DNA from: JAGLOK01 sp963677605
GTDB taxonomy: Bacteria; Bacillota; Clostridia; Christensenellales; UMGS416
Direction of reading: 5' to 3'
Assembly: GCA_963677605.2 (NCBI GenBank)
Contig: CAXXDX010000005.1
Span: 62,001-126,000, forward strand
Length of the DNA stretch: 64,000 bases
Of this stretch, positions 44,098 to 53,111 are shown piece by piece. Under the pieces are notes generated by a model that saw only the letters and a list, made by a program, of their open reading frames with translations, ran no database searches and was not told the DNA's origin. Position 1 is the stretch's first letter, and every line of letters begins with the position of its first letter. The translations under genes and the position numbers were made by a program.

Positions 44098-45210
44098 CTA
44101 GCTATTTTCGACAGAGTTAATAAATTCTTCACGAAAATCGAGCATTCTATCGGCTCTAATAGCCTCTTTTATGCGTTCTGTCAGATTTATCAGGTATCTC
44201 AGGTTGTGCCATGTAGCAAGTCTTGCACCTAAAATCTCTTTGGTTTTAAACAGATGTCTAAGATATGCGCGGCTGTAATTTTTACAGTAATAGCAGTCAC
44301 AGTCTTTATCCAACGGATCTAAATCGTCAACATACTTTGCGTTTAAAATATTAACTTTTCCTTTTGATGTAAATAGCGTTCCCGTTCTTGCTGTCCTTGT
44401 AGGAAGTACGCAGTCAAACATGTCCACTCCCCTTGCAACACCTTCAACAATACAGTCAGGGCTTCCTACTCCCATAAGATATCTTGGCTTTTCTTTAACT
44501 AAATGAGGCCTTAAAATATCCAGCGTTCTATACATATCTTCTTTTGGTTCGCCGACTGAAAGGCCGCCTATAGCATAACCCGGCAAATCTATAGCTGTCG
44601 TATGCTGAGCGCTTTCAACACGCAGGTCATCGTATGTCCCGCCCTGGATAATGCCAAACAACGCCTGTCTCTCAGTGTTTTTGTGTGCCATCTTACATCT
44701 TACAAGCCAGCGAAGCGTCCTCTGCATCGATTCTTTTACATAATCATAGTCAGCAGGCCAGGGTGCGCATTCATCGAATGCCATGATAATGTCAGCTCCT
44801 AAAGCATTCTGCACTTTTATAGCATCCTCAGGTGAAAGAAAGTGTCTTGATCCGTCAATGTGCGACTGAAATTCAACGCCTTCTTCTTTTATCTTGCGGA
44901 ATTTTGAAAGAGAGAACACCTGAAATCCGCCTGAATCAGTCAAAATTGGTTTGTGCCAGTTCATGAACCTGTGAAGTCCGCCTGATCTTTCTACTAATCC
45001 GTGGCCCGGACGCAGATACAGATGATAGGTATTAGACAGTATTATCTGAGCACCAATATTTTCAAGCTCCTCAGGCGCCATAGCTTTCACTGTCGCCTGA
45101 GTTCCCACAGGCATAAAAACTGGTGTTTCAATCACACCGTGAGGTGTTGTGAACTCACCAATTCTAGCTCCTGACTGCTTACATTCATGTGTTATCTTGT
45201 ATTCAAACAT
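44098..45210 (-). CDS. tgt: tRNA-guanine transglycosylase
   Basis: 370-aa enzyme that swaps preQ1 for guanine-34 in GUN tRNAs. TIM-barrel active-site Asp residues in LTDSGGFQVFSL and FDCVLPTRTARTGTLF, zinc ligands CDCYYCKNYSRAYLRHLFK plus His. Full length. It follows queA by 1 bp; the two act in succession on queuosine synthesis. Confidence 0.97.
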   Translation of the reverse strand: MFEYKITHECKQSGARIGEFTTPHGVIETPVFMPVGTQATVKAMAPEELENIGAQIILSNTYHLYLRPGHGLVERSGGLHRFMNWHKPILTDSGGFQVFSLSKFRKIKEEGVEFQSHIDGSRHFLSPEDAIKVQNALGADIIMAFDECAPWPADYDYVKESMQRTLRWLVRCKMAHKNTERQALFGIIQGGTYDDLRVESAQHTTAIDLPGYAIGGLSVGEPKEDMYRTLDILRPHLVKEKPRYLMGVGSPDCIVEGVARGVDMFDCVLPTRTARTGTLFTSKGKVNILNAKYVDDLDPLDKDCDCYYCKNYSRAYLRHLFKTKEILGARLATWHNLRYLINLTERIKEAIRADRMLDFREEFINSVENS

Positions 45211-45211
45211 A

Positions 45212-46234
45212 TCATTTTATATACATGGCATCCCCGAAGGAAAAGAACCTGTATTTCTCCTTTACAGCTATATTATACACGTTTAGCATCTCTTCGCGCG
45301 AACTTAATGCAGAAACCAACATAAGAAGTGTGGATTTAGGCAGATGAAAGTTAGTTATTAGAGCGTCGCATGCCTTGAATTTATATCCCGGGTAAATAAA
45401 AATATCCGTTTCTCCGCTTCCCGGATGGACAATGCCAATATCATCAGTCACTGTCTCAAGCGTACGCACTGATGTTGTTCCCACGCAAACTACTCTTCCG
45501 CCTGAACTCTTTGTTTCGTTTAATAGGTTTGCAGTCTCCTGCGTTACTTCATAATACTCTGAGTGCATTTTATGTGTTGTAACGTCTTCCACACTTACAG
45601 GACGAAAAGTTCCAAGCCCGACATGAAGCACAACTTTTGCAATATTTATGCCTTTTTCTTCAGCTTTTTCCAGCAATTCGTTCGTGAAGTGCAAACCTGC
45701 AGTAGGAGCAGCCGCCGAACCGTTTAAGCGCGCATATACCGTCTGATATCTTGACTTTTCTTCAAGCTTTTCATGTATATACGGAGGAAGAGGCATTATG
45801 CCTATCTCATCCAATATCTCTTCTAGAATTCCGTCATAGCTAAGTTCCATATGACGAATGCCTTCATCATATTCAGAGACAACCTTCATCTTTAGTTTAT
45901 CCGAGAAAATAAATTCACGTCCGACCTTCGCTTTTTTCGCAGGTCGAGTCAGCGCCTCCCATGTGTTTCCTTCAACTCGTTTAAGCAGCAGAACTTCTAT
46001 CTGTCCGCCAGTGTCTGCGCGTTTTCCGAATAATCTTGCAGGCAACACTTTAGTGTCGTTTAATACAAGTGTGTCGCCTTCGTTTAAGTAGTCCAGTATA
46101 TCGCTGAAATGTTTATGTGTAATTTCCTTAGTTTGTCTGTCATACACCAAAAGCCTTGAAGTGTCGCGCTTTTTAACCGGAGTCTGCGCGATAAGCTCTT
46201 CAGGCAAATGATAATCGAACATATCTGTTTTCAT
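45212..46234 (-). CDS. queA: S-adenosylmethionine:tRNA ribosyltransferase-isomerase
   Basis: 340-aa enzyme that builds epoxyqueuosine on tRNA from SAM. Conserved: FDYHLPEELIAQTPVKKRDTSRLL, LNDTKVLPARLFG, AAPTAGLHFT and TNFHLPKSTLLMLVSA. Full length. Its first base overlaps the ruvB stop by 1 bp. Confidence 0.97.
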   Translation of the reverse strand: MKTDMFDYHLPEELIAQTPVKKRDTSRLLVYDRQTKEITHKHFSDILDYLNEGDTLVLNDTKVLPARLFGKRADTGGQIEVLLLKRVEGNTWEALTRPAKKAKVGREFIFSDKLKMKVVSEYDEGIRHMELSYDGILEEILDEIGIMPLPPYIHEKLEEKSRYQTVYARLNGSAAAPTAGLHFTNELLEKAEEKGINIAKVVLHVGLGTFRPVSVEDVTTHKMHSEYYEVTQETANLLNETKSSGGRVVCVGTTSVRTLETVTDDIGIVHPGSGETDIFIYPGYKFKACDALITNFHLPKSTLLMLVSALSSREEMLNVYNIAVKEKYRFFSFGDAMYIK

Positions 46235-47292
46235 TATAAAAAGCTTCCCTGCCTTTTGTCTTTTTTATTTCCGTCATTGTACGGTATACCGAAATGCTCA
46301 TATGCATTCGGCAACGCCACACGTCCGCGAGGCGTGCGGTTAATAAAACCCAGCTGCAAAAGATACGGCTCATATACATCTTCAATAGTAACCGATTCTT
46401 CGCCGGTTGCGGCAGCAAGCGTGTCAAGCCCCACTGGGCCTCCGTTAAATTTATTGATAATGGTCAGCATCACATTGCGGTCCACACTGTCCAGACCAAG
46501 CTCATCTACTTCAAGCATGTTAAGGCCAAGCTTTGCAACTTCCTGAGTAACGACACCATCAGCGCGAATCATTGCATAGTCGCGAACTCGCTTAAGCAAG
46601 CGATTTGCGATACGTGGTGTTCCTCTCGAACGGCATGCAATCTCCCACGCTCCGCTTTGCTCTATCTCCACATCCAGTATATTTGCACTTCTCTTAACTA
46701 TTGTCGCAAGTTCATCATGAGTATACATTTCCAGCCTGCAGATTACGCCAAACCTGTCCAGAAGCGGTGATGTAAGCATTCCTGCACGAGTTGTAGCACC
46801 TACCAAAGTAAACTTAGGCAAATCAAGGCGAATAGATCTAGCAGAAGGGCCTTTTCCGATAATAATATCTAGTTTGCAGTCCTCCATAGCTGGGTATAAT
46901 ACTTCGGCAACCGAATTATTCATCCTGTGTATCTCATCTATAAACAATACATCGCCCTCGCCAAGGTTTGTGAGAATCGCAGCCAAATCTCCCGTACGCT
47001 CTATGGCTGGACCTGATGTTGTTCGTATCTGTACATTTAGAGTGTTTGCAATAATGTTAGCAAGAGTGGTTTTTCCCAAACCCGGAGGGCCGTATAAAAG
47101 AACATGGTCCAAAGCTTCCGAACGCATTTTTGCAGCACCGATAAATATATCAAGCTGCTCTTTCGCTTTTTCCTGTCCGACATACTCATCCATTGATTTT
47201 GGACGAAGTGACAGCTCTATATCAAAATCTTCAATATTCCTCTGAGAGGATATTGAGTTGTTTTCTCTTTCTTTATTTTTGTTTTCTATCAT
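46234..47292 (-). CDS. ruvB: Holliday junction helicase RuvB
   Basis: 352-aa AAA+ motor of the RuvAB branch-migration complex. Walker A GPPGLGKTT, Walker B LFIDEIHRM, sensor and arginine-finger segment (ATTRAGMLTSPLLDRFGV), and the C-terminal winged helix with TPRGR. It directly abuts ruvA and overlaps queA by 1 bp. Confidence 0.97.
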   Translation of the reverse strand: MIENKNKERENNSISSQRNIEDFDIELSLRPKSMDEYVGQEKAKEQLDIFIGAAKMRSEALDHVLLYGPPGLGKTTLANIIANTLNVQIRTTSGPAIERTGDLAAILTNLGEGDVLFIDEIHRMNNSVAEVLYPAMEDCKLDIIIGKGPSARSIRLDLPKFTLVGATTRAGMLTSPLLDRFGVICRLEMYTHDELATIVKRSANILDVEIEQSGAWEIACRSRGTPRIANRLLKRVRDYAMIRADGVVTQEVAKLGLNMLEVDELGLDSVDRNVMLTIINKFNGGPVGLDTLAAATGEESVTIEDVYEPYLLQLGFINRTPRGRVALPNAYEHFGIPYNDGNKKDKRQGSFL

Positions 47293-47883
47293 TTACGCTC
47301 CCTTTTGTTTTAGAGCGGCTGTAATAAGCTCTTCAACTGTGTTATAATCGCCCGCTCCGCTTATAGCGCGCGTAGCTTCCGTTGACGAAAATCCAAGTGC
47401 CATTAGCGCTGCAAGCGCTTCCTGCGTAACTGAATTATTCTGTACCTGCGGAATGTCTTTATAAGCTCCGGTAAGCTCGGAATTGTCCACCTTTTCTTTT
47501 AGCTCCAGTATCATGCGAAGAGCAGTCTTTTTGCCAACACCTGGCGCACGAGCGATAGCAGCTGCATCTTCAGCAACGATTGCTACAGCAAGCTCAGTAA
47601 CGCTCATGACAGAAAGAATGCTTGTTGCCGCTTTTGGGCCTATTCCGTTTACTGTTATTATCTTTTCAAACATAGTTTTTTCTTCATGTGTCAGAAATCC
47701 GTAAAGCGTCATTTCGCCTTCACGAACATGAAAATGAGTATAAACTTTTGCAGTTTGTCCCACATCTCCGATTTCTGCGAGAGTGCGGGTTGATACTCCG
47801 ATGAGATAGCCCACTCCATTACAGTCAATAACTACATTATCAGTATTTTTTTCTGCTATTTCACCTTTAAAATATGCGTACAT
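47293..47883 (-). CDS. ruvA: Holliday junction complex subunit RuvA
   Basis: 196-aa RuvA. N-terminal OB fold (YFKGEIAEKNTDNVVIDCNGVGYLI), two helix-hairpin-helix motifs (TVNGIGPKAATSIL and RAPGVGKKTALRMILELK), and C-terminal domain III with the ALMALGFSSTEATRAI motif that contacts RuvB. Full length; 16 bp after ruvC. Confidence 0.97.
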   Translation of the reverse strand: MYAYFKGEIAEKNTDNVVIDCNGVGYLIGVSTRTLAEIGDVGQTAKVYTHFHVREGEMTLYGFLTHEEKTMFEKIITVNGIGPKAATSILSVMSVTELAVAIVAEDAAAIARAPGVGKKTALRMILELKEKVDNSELTGAYKDIPQVQNNSVTQEALAALMALGFSSTEATRAISGAGDYNTVEELITAALKQKGA

Positions 47884-47899
47884 TTTATTTCCTTATTAA

Positions 47900-48400
47900 C
47901 TATTTAATCTTAAACCCGCTTGATAAATTATACGATTGAGCGTGGCATATTGCAACAGCAAGCGCATCGGCCGCATCGTCAGGTTTAGCTATCTCTTTCA
48001 TGTTAAGCAGCGCCTTAACCATCTGCTGCATCTGGTTTTTGTCCGCGCGACCGTATCCGCACACAGCCTGTTTAACCTGCAGCGGAGTATATTCATATAA
48101 GTTATCTGAACCTAAAAGATTGTTTGCCGCAATAACAGACACTCCTCTTGCATGCGCTACAGTTAAGGCTGTCTTTATGTTTTTATTGAAAAACAATTCT
48201 TCAAACGCCACACATTCAGGCTTATATTGGCATATAAGCTCCTGAGTGTCTTCGAATATAACAGAAAGACGCCTTGGAAGCGGAACTCCCGCAGGCGTTG
48301 ATATTATTCCGAAATCAATCAGCGTAATATTATTGTTATGTTTTTCAACAACTCCAAAGCCGACTGTTGCAAGCCCGGGGTCAATTCCTAATATAATCAT
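47900..48400 (-). CDS. ruvC: Holliday junction resolvase RuvC
   Basis: 166-aa endonuclease. Catalytic acidic residues: Asp7 (GIDPGLATVGFG), Glu in FEELFFNKN, and the C-terminal DDAADALAVAICHA. First gene of the ruv-que-tgt operon. A candidate SOS box lies 36 bp upstream. Confidence 0.95.
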   Translation of the reverse strand: MIILGIDPGLATVGFGVVEKHNNNITLIDFGIISTPAGVPLPRRLSVIFEDTQELICQYKPECVAFEELFFNKNIKTALTVAHARGVSVIAANNLLGSDNLYEYTPLQVKQAVCGYGRADKNQMQQMVKALLNMKEIAKPDDAADALAVAICHAQSYNLSSGFKIK

Positions 48401-48435
48401 TTATACACCGAATTATACACTTTATTTGCTAAGCA

Positions 48436-48449
48436 CGAACATATGTATT
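48436..48449 (-). promoter_or_regulatory. Candidate degenerate SOS box upstream of ruvC
   Basis: CGAACATATGTATT on the plus strand matches CGAACRNRYGTTYG at 12 of 14 positions; one half-site is perfect. It sits just below a possible -10 TACAAT on the minus strand. Weaker than the lexA and recA boxes. Confidence 0.5.
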
Positions 48450-48522
48450 GTAGCATAATTATAAAAACTTTAAAAGAAACACATTTTTAGTTATGTTATA
48501 AATCTATTATATAAATATCTCT

Positions 48523-48903
48523 TTAATTTTTTGAATTCATATCATCAAGATACTTCCTAATAAATTTAGCATCTTCAATCTCGAGGCCTCTCTCTCCTGC
48601 AAGAGATTCTATGTGATGTCTGAATTCATGCCTTAACGTTTTTCTCAGCTGAACTTTCATTTCATCTTTATCAAGACCGCCATGAACAATCTTAAAAGAG
48701 CCATAGTATATTATTATGTATCTTCCCAAAGGTCCGTTAATATGATATTCGCCCAGCACATATAATCCTTGTGCACCTTTGACTGAGCTTTTTTTAACAT
48801 TCGGAAGAAGCATAATGCCGCCGTTTAAACTTTCATAAAATTTTTGCGGAAGCTCTTCTGCCAGTTCATCTAATATTTTTTCTGTTTCCTTAATTGAAAT
48901 CAT
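48523..48903 (-). CDS. Metallopeptidase family protein (zincin, type 1)
   Basis: 126-aa protein of the DUF1025/metallopeptidase family. The zinc motif HExxH is visible as LRHEFRHHIESLAG, and the C-terminus has DAKFIRKYLDD. The N-terminal part FEKILDELAEELPQKFYESLNGGI-type pattern is usual for it. Biological role unknown. Transcribed alone on the minus strand. Confidence 0.85.
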   Translation of the reverse strand: MISIKETEKILDELAEELPQKFYESLNGGIMLLPNVKKSSVKGAQGLYVLGEYHINGPLGRYIIIYYGSFKIVHGGLDKDEMKVQLRKTLRHEFRHHIESLAGERGLEIEDAKFIRKYLDDMNSKN

Positions 48904-48951
48904 AAAAACAATATAACTTTTATATTTAGAATTTTCAAGTTTTCATATATT

Positions 48952-48980
48952 AAAAAAGCGCAGATAACTGCGCTTTTTTT
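48952..48980. terminator. Bidirectional terminator
   Basis: 12-bp stem AAAAAAGCGCAG / CTGCGCTTTTTT with a 4-base loop. It ends the three-gene surface-protein operon on the minus strand. Confidence 0.92.
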
Positions 48981-48985
48981 GTTGT

Positions 48986-49735
48986 CTATTTCTTCTTGGA
49001 TACAAGAACTATAATCAATATTATCATTAATACAAGTATTAACCCCACAATTATTATAAGCATCATCACGACTCTTCTATCTTCAAGCAATGCTTTAACT
49101 TCGGGGTTTTTAGTAGGCTGAATAGTTGGTGTTTTTGTTGCAGGAACATCGGTAGGATCCGGTGTGAATGTCTCAATCTTTTCAATAGTCGGTTCCGGAG
49201 TTGCAGTTGGCTCAGGTGTAAATGTAGGCTCTGCTGTAGGTACAGGCGTTGGAGTATCAGTCGGAGCAGGTGTCATTGTATCAGTTGGAGCAGGTGTTGG
49301 TGTCGGAGCCTGTTCCACAATAAAATCGTGTCCCGATGAATACTCACTGTATGTTGAGCCGCCCATTGTATAGGTTATCTTTGCGCCTATTCTATAGTCA
49401 CCGATATCCGATTCTTTAAAAGTGTAGCTAAATGTATACGTTTCCGACTTTCCCGCAGCAACTGTGCCGAAATTTATAGGAGAACCGCTGTATACGCTGT
49501 TTGATCCGTCTAACCGGTAATAGTATTCAACAGATACACTAGTTGCCGTGCTCCCGCTTTTGTTTTTAAACAAGTCGTAAATACTGACTATGTCTCCAAC
49601 ATAATACACATCTTTTTCAGGTGTAACATTACCGCCTGATGAAAAGTTGTCTGCAGCAAGCGCGACAGACTGCAACACAAATGTGCTTATAACAATTACA
49701 GATACAGCTATTAATATATTTTTAAATATTTTCAT
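48986..49735 (-). CDS. Secreted stalked surface protein, short paralogue
   Basis: 249 aa. Signal peptide (about 1-27, cleavage near ALA-AD). One beta-rich extracellular domain (about 30-140: TPEKDVYYVGDIVSIYDLFKN ... YTFKESDIGDYRIGAKITY ... HDFIVE). A Pro/Thr/Glu stalk of TPTPAPT-type repeats (about 142-212). A transmembrane helix (about 224-246) and a KKK tail. This is a type I membrane topology, with no LPxTG. The domain is shared with the two genes upstream on the same strand and resembles CARDB/COG1361-like cell-surface domains. GGGGAG precedes the ATG. Confidence 0.8.
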   Translation of the reverse strand: MKIFKNILIAVSVIVISTFVLQSVALAADNFSSGGNVTPEKDVYYVGDIVSIYDLFKNKSGSTATSVSVEYYYRLDGSNSVYSGSPINFGTVAAGKSETYTFSYTFKESDIGDYRIGAKITYTMGGSTYSEYSSGHDFIVEQAPTPTPAPTDTMTPAPTDTPTPVPTAEPTFTPEPTATPEPTIEKIETFTPDPTDVPATKTPTIQPTKNPEVKALLEDRRVVMMLIIIVGLILVLMIILIIVLVSKKK

Positions 49736-49759
49736 ATCTACTCCCCTATCCCTTTGTTA

Positions 49760-50830
49760 TCATTTTTTTGCAACAACAACAATTATTAGTACCATTATAA
49801 CCAATACAACAACGCCTGCAACAATAATTATAGTCATAACAACTGTACGGTCGCTTAATATTGAGCCTTCCGAATCGCTTTGTTCATCCTCATCCATTGC
49901 AATCTCTTTATTATCATTATTATCCTGCTGAATTTGCTCTTGTTCGGGAGGAGGTGTTGCAGTTGGCTGTTCGGTTGGTACAGGCGTCGCAGTAGGTTCC
50001 GGAGTCGGTTCAGGTGTAGGAGCTGGTGTTGCAGTAGGTTCCAGTGTGGGCGATGCCGTCGGTTCAGGTGTGGGTTCAGGAGTCGGCGAAGCCTGAACTG
50101 TAAAATCATGCGCCACGTTATATTCCGTATACGGGCCGGTTCCTCCGACATTGTATGTTACCTTAGAGCCTATTCTAAGCTCTCCTATATCGCTCTCTGT
50201 GAATGTATAATTAAGCGTGTTTTCTACTTTCTGATTCGGCGTAACCGTTCCAAATGTTATGGTATCTTTGTAATTTGTAGCTCCGTTGTGTCTGTAGTAA
50301 TACTGCATTTCAAGACTGGTAACGTTTACAGAAAGACTGTTTCGCATAGTGTCGGTTATTGCTACAGTCTCTCCTACATAATATATGTTTTTTTCAGGAT
50401 CTATCTCAGATCCTGAGCGTATAATGTTATCTTCCCCTTTTACCAATATGTTTTTAGTGTGGTTTACCCATGTTGCAGCCCAGCACCACACAACCGTCTG
50501 AATGTTTGTGTCCAGGTCTCCGCTTGCAAAATATATGTTGTCTGTATATGATTTTGATGCTCCGGGCGCTATAGTGTCCACATGGTTTCGGGTAACCGGA
50601 CCGGACGGCAGCTGATACGTATAATCAAGCTGCGTAATAGGATCAGAGCCTGTGTTTTTAAGCGTAATTGTTACGTTGACAGAGCCGCCTGTAGGAGCTA
50701 CTGCACTTGGTGAAAGTGAAATAGACGTAATTGAAAAGTCAGCTGCTGCATAACAGGTTGTTGACGGTAACAATGTTATTAGAAGCATTAGCATCAAAGT
50801 TAACACAATGCTTTTTTTCACTATTCTCAT
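49760..50830 (-). CDS. Secreted stalked surface protein, two-domain paralogue
   Basis: 356 aa. Signal peptide (about 1-29, CYAAAD). Domain 1 (about 30-130) is a CARDB/COG1361-like beta-sandwich: SISLSPSAVAPTGGSVNVTITLKNTGSDPI and TIAPGASKSYTDNIYF (in parts). Domain 2 (about 135-245) is the same as in the neighbours: DPEKNIYYVGETVAITDTMRNSL, YNVAHDFTVQ. Pro/Thr/Glu stalk (about 246-300), an acidic DNNDNKEIAMDEDEQSDSEGS patch, a TM helix and AKK at the end. Middle gene of the three-gene set, 24-bp gaps on each side. Confidence 0.8.
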   Translation of the reverse strand: MRIVKKSIVLTLMLMLLITLLPSTTCYAAADFSITSISLSPSAVAPTGGSVNVTITLKNTGSDPITQLDYTYQLPSGPVTRNHVDTIAPGASKSYTDNIYFASGDLDTNIQTVVWCWAATWVNHTKNILVKGEDNIIRSGSEIDPEKNIYYVGETVAITDTMRNSLSVNVTSLEMQYYYRHNGATNYKDTITFGTVTPNQKVENTLNYTFTESDIGELRIGSKVTYNVGGTGPYTEYNVAHDFTVQASPTPEPTPEPTASPTLEPTATPAPTPEPTPEPTATPVPTEQPTATPPPEQEQIQQDNNDNKEIAMDEDEQSDSEGSILSDRTVVMTIIIVAGVVVLVIMVLIIVVVAKK

Positions 50831-50853
50831 ATTCTACCTCTTTTATATATAAT

Positions 50854-51936
50854 TTATTTTCTTTTACTTATTATAATAATTATAAGTACAATAATTAAAA
50901 TAATTATAAATCCTCCTACGATTATAGAAGTGATTAACAACGCTTTGTCAGATGCAATAGTATCAAATAATGATTTATTCTGTGAAGTTTCGTTTTTAAC
51001 GTTACTATTGTTATCTTCAGCTAAAAACATATCCTGAAAAGATCCTTGATTATTTGACTTAACCTCCGATGTTGTCAGTTCAGTATAAACTCCATCTTTT
51101 TGAGTTTCATCAGAGTCAGGTATTGGGGTCTCTGTTTGAATAGGTTCTGGGGTTTCTGTCTGAGTTGGCTCCATCGTTGGCGTGGGACTTGGCGAAGGTT
51201 CAATTATAAAATCGTGTGCTACATTGTATTCTTTATATGGGCCATTTCCTGAAACATAATAACTAATATATGAACCAATCCTTAATTCACCTATATCTTC
51301 CTCGGTAAATGTGTACTCTAAAGTATTTTCAACTTTTTTATTTGAACTAATTGTTCCAAAACTTACTTTTTGTCCATCATATGTTGCAGTATCATCCCTG
51401 AAATAATATTGCATTTTAGCATCAGTTACATTAATACTTAAGCTATTTCGCATAGTATCAGTAATAAGCACAGTTTCCCCTACAAAGTAGGATTCTTTTT
51501 CAGGTTCTACACTGCCGCCTGAACGTATAATATTATCTTCCTTGTAAGCAATAAATGAAGCATTCTTATAAACAGAATCTTCTGACGTAGTTATCCATAT
51601 TGTTATAGTATTTGATACACCCAAATCATTTTCTTTGAAACTTACTGGTATAGTGAATGACATAGTTGAGTTTGGTGAGATGCTTGTCCCGAAACTTCCA
51701 TCATGAAATCCAGAATTTAAATTGTATCCATATGTTAGCTTTGTGATATTTACTGTGCCTGTGTTTTTTATTTTTATAACCAAATTTGCTGCTCCTCCAT
51801 TAGGAGCTAGCGTATTAGGTTCAACATAAATAGATTCAACTTGAAAAGAAGTAGCTGCATAAGCTCTCTGTGGCCACAAGAAAACTACAAGTGTCAATAT
51901 AATAAGAAACAAAGATATCTTTTTAAGCAACCTCAT
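50854..51936 (-). CDS. Secreted stalked surface protein, two-domain paralogue
   Basis: 360 aa, first gene of the set. Signal peptide (about 1-27, AYAATS). CARDB-like domain 1 (SIYVEPNTLAPNGGAANLVIKIKNTGTVNI), paralogous domain 2 (VEPEKESYFVGETVLITDTMRNSL ... YNVAHDFIIE), a shorter Pro/Thr/Glu stalk (about 246-275), a polar Asn/Ser-rich stretch, a TM helix (about 333-355) and a KRK tail. It is closely related to the middle paralogue and shares its second domain with the short one. GAGGGAT precedes the ATG. Confidence 0.8.
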   Translation of the reverse strand: MRLLKKISLFLIILTLVVFLWPQRAYAATSFQVESIYVEPNTLAPNGGAANLVIKIKNTGTVNITKLTYGYNLNSGFHDGSFGTSISPNSTMSFTIPVSFKENDLGVSNTITIWITTSEDSVYKNASFIAYKEDNIIRSGGSVEPEKESYFVGETVLITDTMRNSLSINVTDAKMQYYFRDDTATYDGQKVSFGTISSNKKVENTLEYTFTEEDIGELRIGSYISYYVSGNGPYKEYNVAHDFIIEPSPSPTPTMEPTQTETPEPIQTETPIPDSDETQKDGVYTELTTSEVKSNNQGSFQDMFLAEDNNSNVKNETSQNKSLFDTIASDKALLITSIIVGGFIIILIIVLIIIIISKRK

Positions 51937-52055
51937 GATTATCCCTCAATATCTGTTCTTTTGTCAGCTTAGTTCATGAAGTCTTAATTTGTCTGCTGTG
52001 TAATTGCTTATATTTATATTATAGCAGAGATAAAAGGAGGTGCAATAATCAGTCT

Positions 52056-52883
52056 TTAATTTTCTAATTTATTAATGTATCTTAACCATTTTTTCTGTGT
52101 TTCAAGATTAAGTACCTTACCGTTATAATATTTAATGACACAATGTACTATTTTGGGATGAAAGCGGACACTAATCATATTCTTTCTTTGCTTGTAATCA
52201 GTGCAACATATGGGTTCATCTTGTTCCAAACTAGTAAAGTATAATCTACTAAATACAGTATTTAATCCTTCTGGCGATACACTTATACCTATAGTTTTAA
52301 TTTTCGACCATTTTAGAGACCACTTTTTATTTAGTATTTTTACTGTAACTCCTTTTTCATTTACATAAAGCCGGGGAATTATAAAATCTTTATATAAGAA
52401 ATAAATACCAACTGGCAACATTATCATCTTAATATTTTGCTCTCTGATAAATGATCCAAATAAAAATATTAAATCATATAATAAATATAATGCTAAATAT
52501 GTAGAACAAATTAATATAAAATAAAATCCAAACTTCGAACAAATAATAAACGATTGTTTTTTATTATAAGGTGGTAAATTATTTGCGTAATCGTAATTAA
52601 TCAGTGTCTTAATATATTGCTTTTTACGTTTTTCTTCCAAACGTCTAACATTTTCAATTTCGTATTCTTTGTTAAGCTTTGTTTTAATACCTTTTTTTAT
52701 AAACCAAGCAATAAATATAATTGTTAATATCAGTATTAATACCGCTATTTTAAACGACATTAAACTTACCGCAAAACTATCATCGTATTCGGTTAAAAGA
52801 TAAATTATAGTTGATATGCTACTTATTAATATTAGAACAATTGATATTAAAGCAATATTAAATATTATATAACTTTTTCTCAT
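52056..52883 (-). CDS. Membrane protein with C-terminal PH-like domain
   Basis: About 275 aa. The ATG at 52883 follows GAGGTGAAT; longer forms to 52934 are unlikely. Four hydrophobic helices at about 5-30, 43-62, 118-146 and 151-165, with a charged cytoplasmic loop (63-112). The C-terminal 100 residues (RLYVNEKGVTVKILNKKWSLKWSKIKTIGISVS, in parts) look like a membrane-proximal PH-like domain with the typical W-x-K-I core. Function unknown. No clear link to the surface-protein operon 119 bp away. Confidence 0.65.
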   Translation of the reverse strand: MRKSYIIFNIALISIVLILISSISTIIYLLTEYDDSFAVSLMSFKIAVLILILTIIFIAWFIKKGIKTKLNKEYEIENVRRLEEKRKKQYIKTLINYDYANNLPPYNKKQSFIICSKFGFYFILICSTYLALYLLYDLIFLFGSFIREQNIKMIMLPVGIYFLYKDFIIPRLYVNEKGVTVKILNKKWSLKWSKIKTIGISVSPEGLNTVFSRLYFTSLEQDEPICCTDYKQRKNMISVRFHPKIVHCVIKYYNGKVLNLETQKKWLRYINKLEN

Positions 52884-52990
52884 ATTCACCTCATATAATA
52901 TAATCATTATACCCAACATCTCCCATATTACCAATATAAATATAATTCATATGTTTTAATGTTAAGTGCTATAATATATTTATACTCTTT

Positions 52991-53090
52991 ATGCATAAAC
53001 CACCTCGATTTACGCATAAAATAAAAAAATATGCAAAAAAGCTTGCATAATATACATTATTGTGTATAATTATAAATCATTAAGCATAAT
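52991..53090 (+). promoter_or_regulatory. argGH promoter with phased GCATAA elements
   Basis: Promoter TTGCAT (53043-53048), 16-bp spacer, TATAAT (53065-53070). GCATAA occurs at 52993, 53014, 53045 and 53084, spaced 21, 31 and 39 bp, close to whole helical turns for the first two gaps. Partial TGCAT..ATNCA dyads resemble ArgR boxes (TNTGNATWWWWATNCANA) but none fits exactly. Candidate ArgR operators; inference. Confidence 0.55.
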
Positions 53091-53111
53091 CATGCGACGG
53101 AGGAATCAAAA

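Noticed and set aside
49140..50100. Plus-strand frames over the surface-protein stalks
   Set aside because: They mirror the Pro/Thr codon repeats of the minus-strand genes (Gly/Val- or Arg-rich antisense) and lack start signals.
53041..53111. Canonical ArgR box upstream of argG
   Set aside because: The best dyad has a 3-base rather than 4-base centre, so I report only phased GCATAA elements as a candidate.
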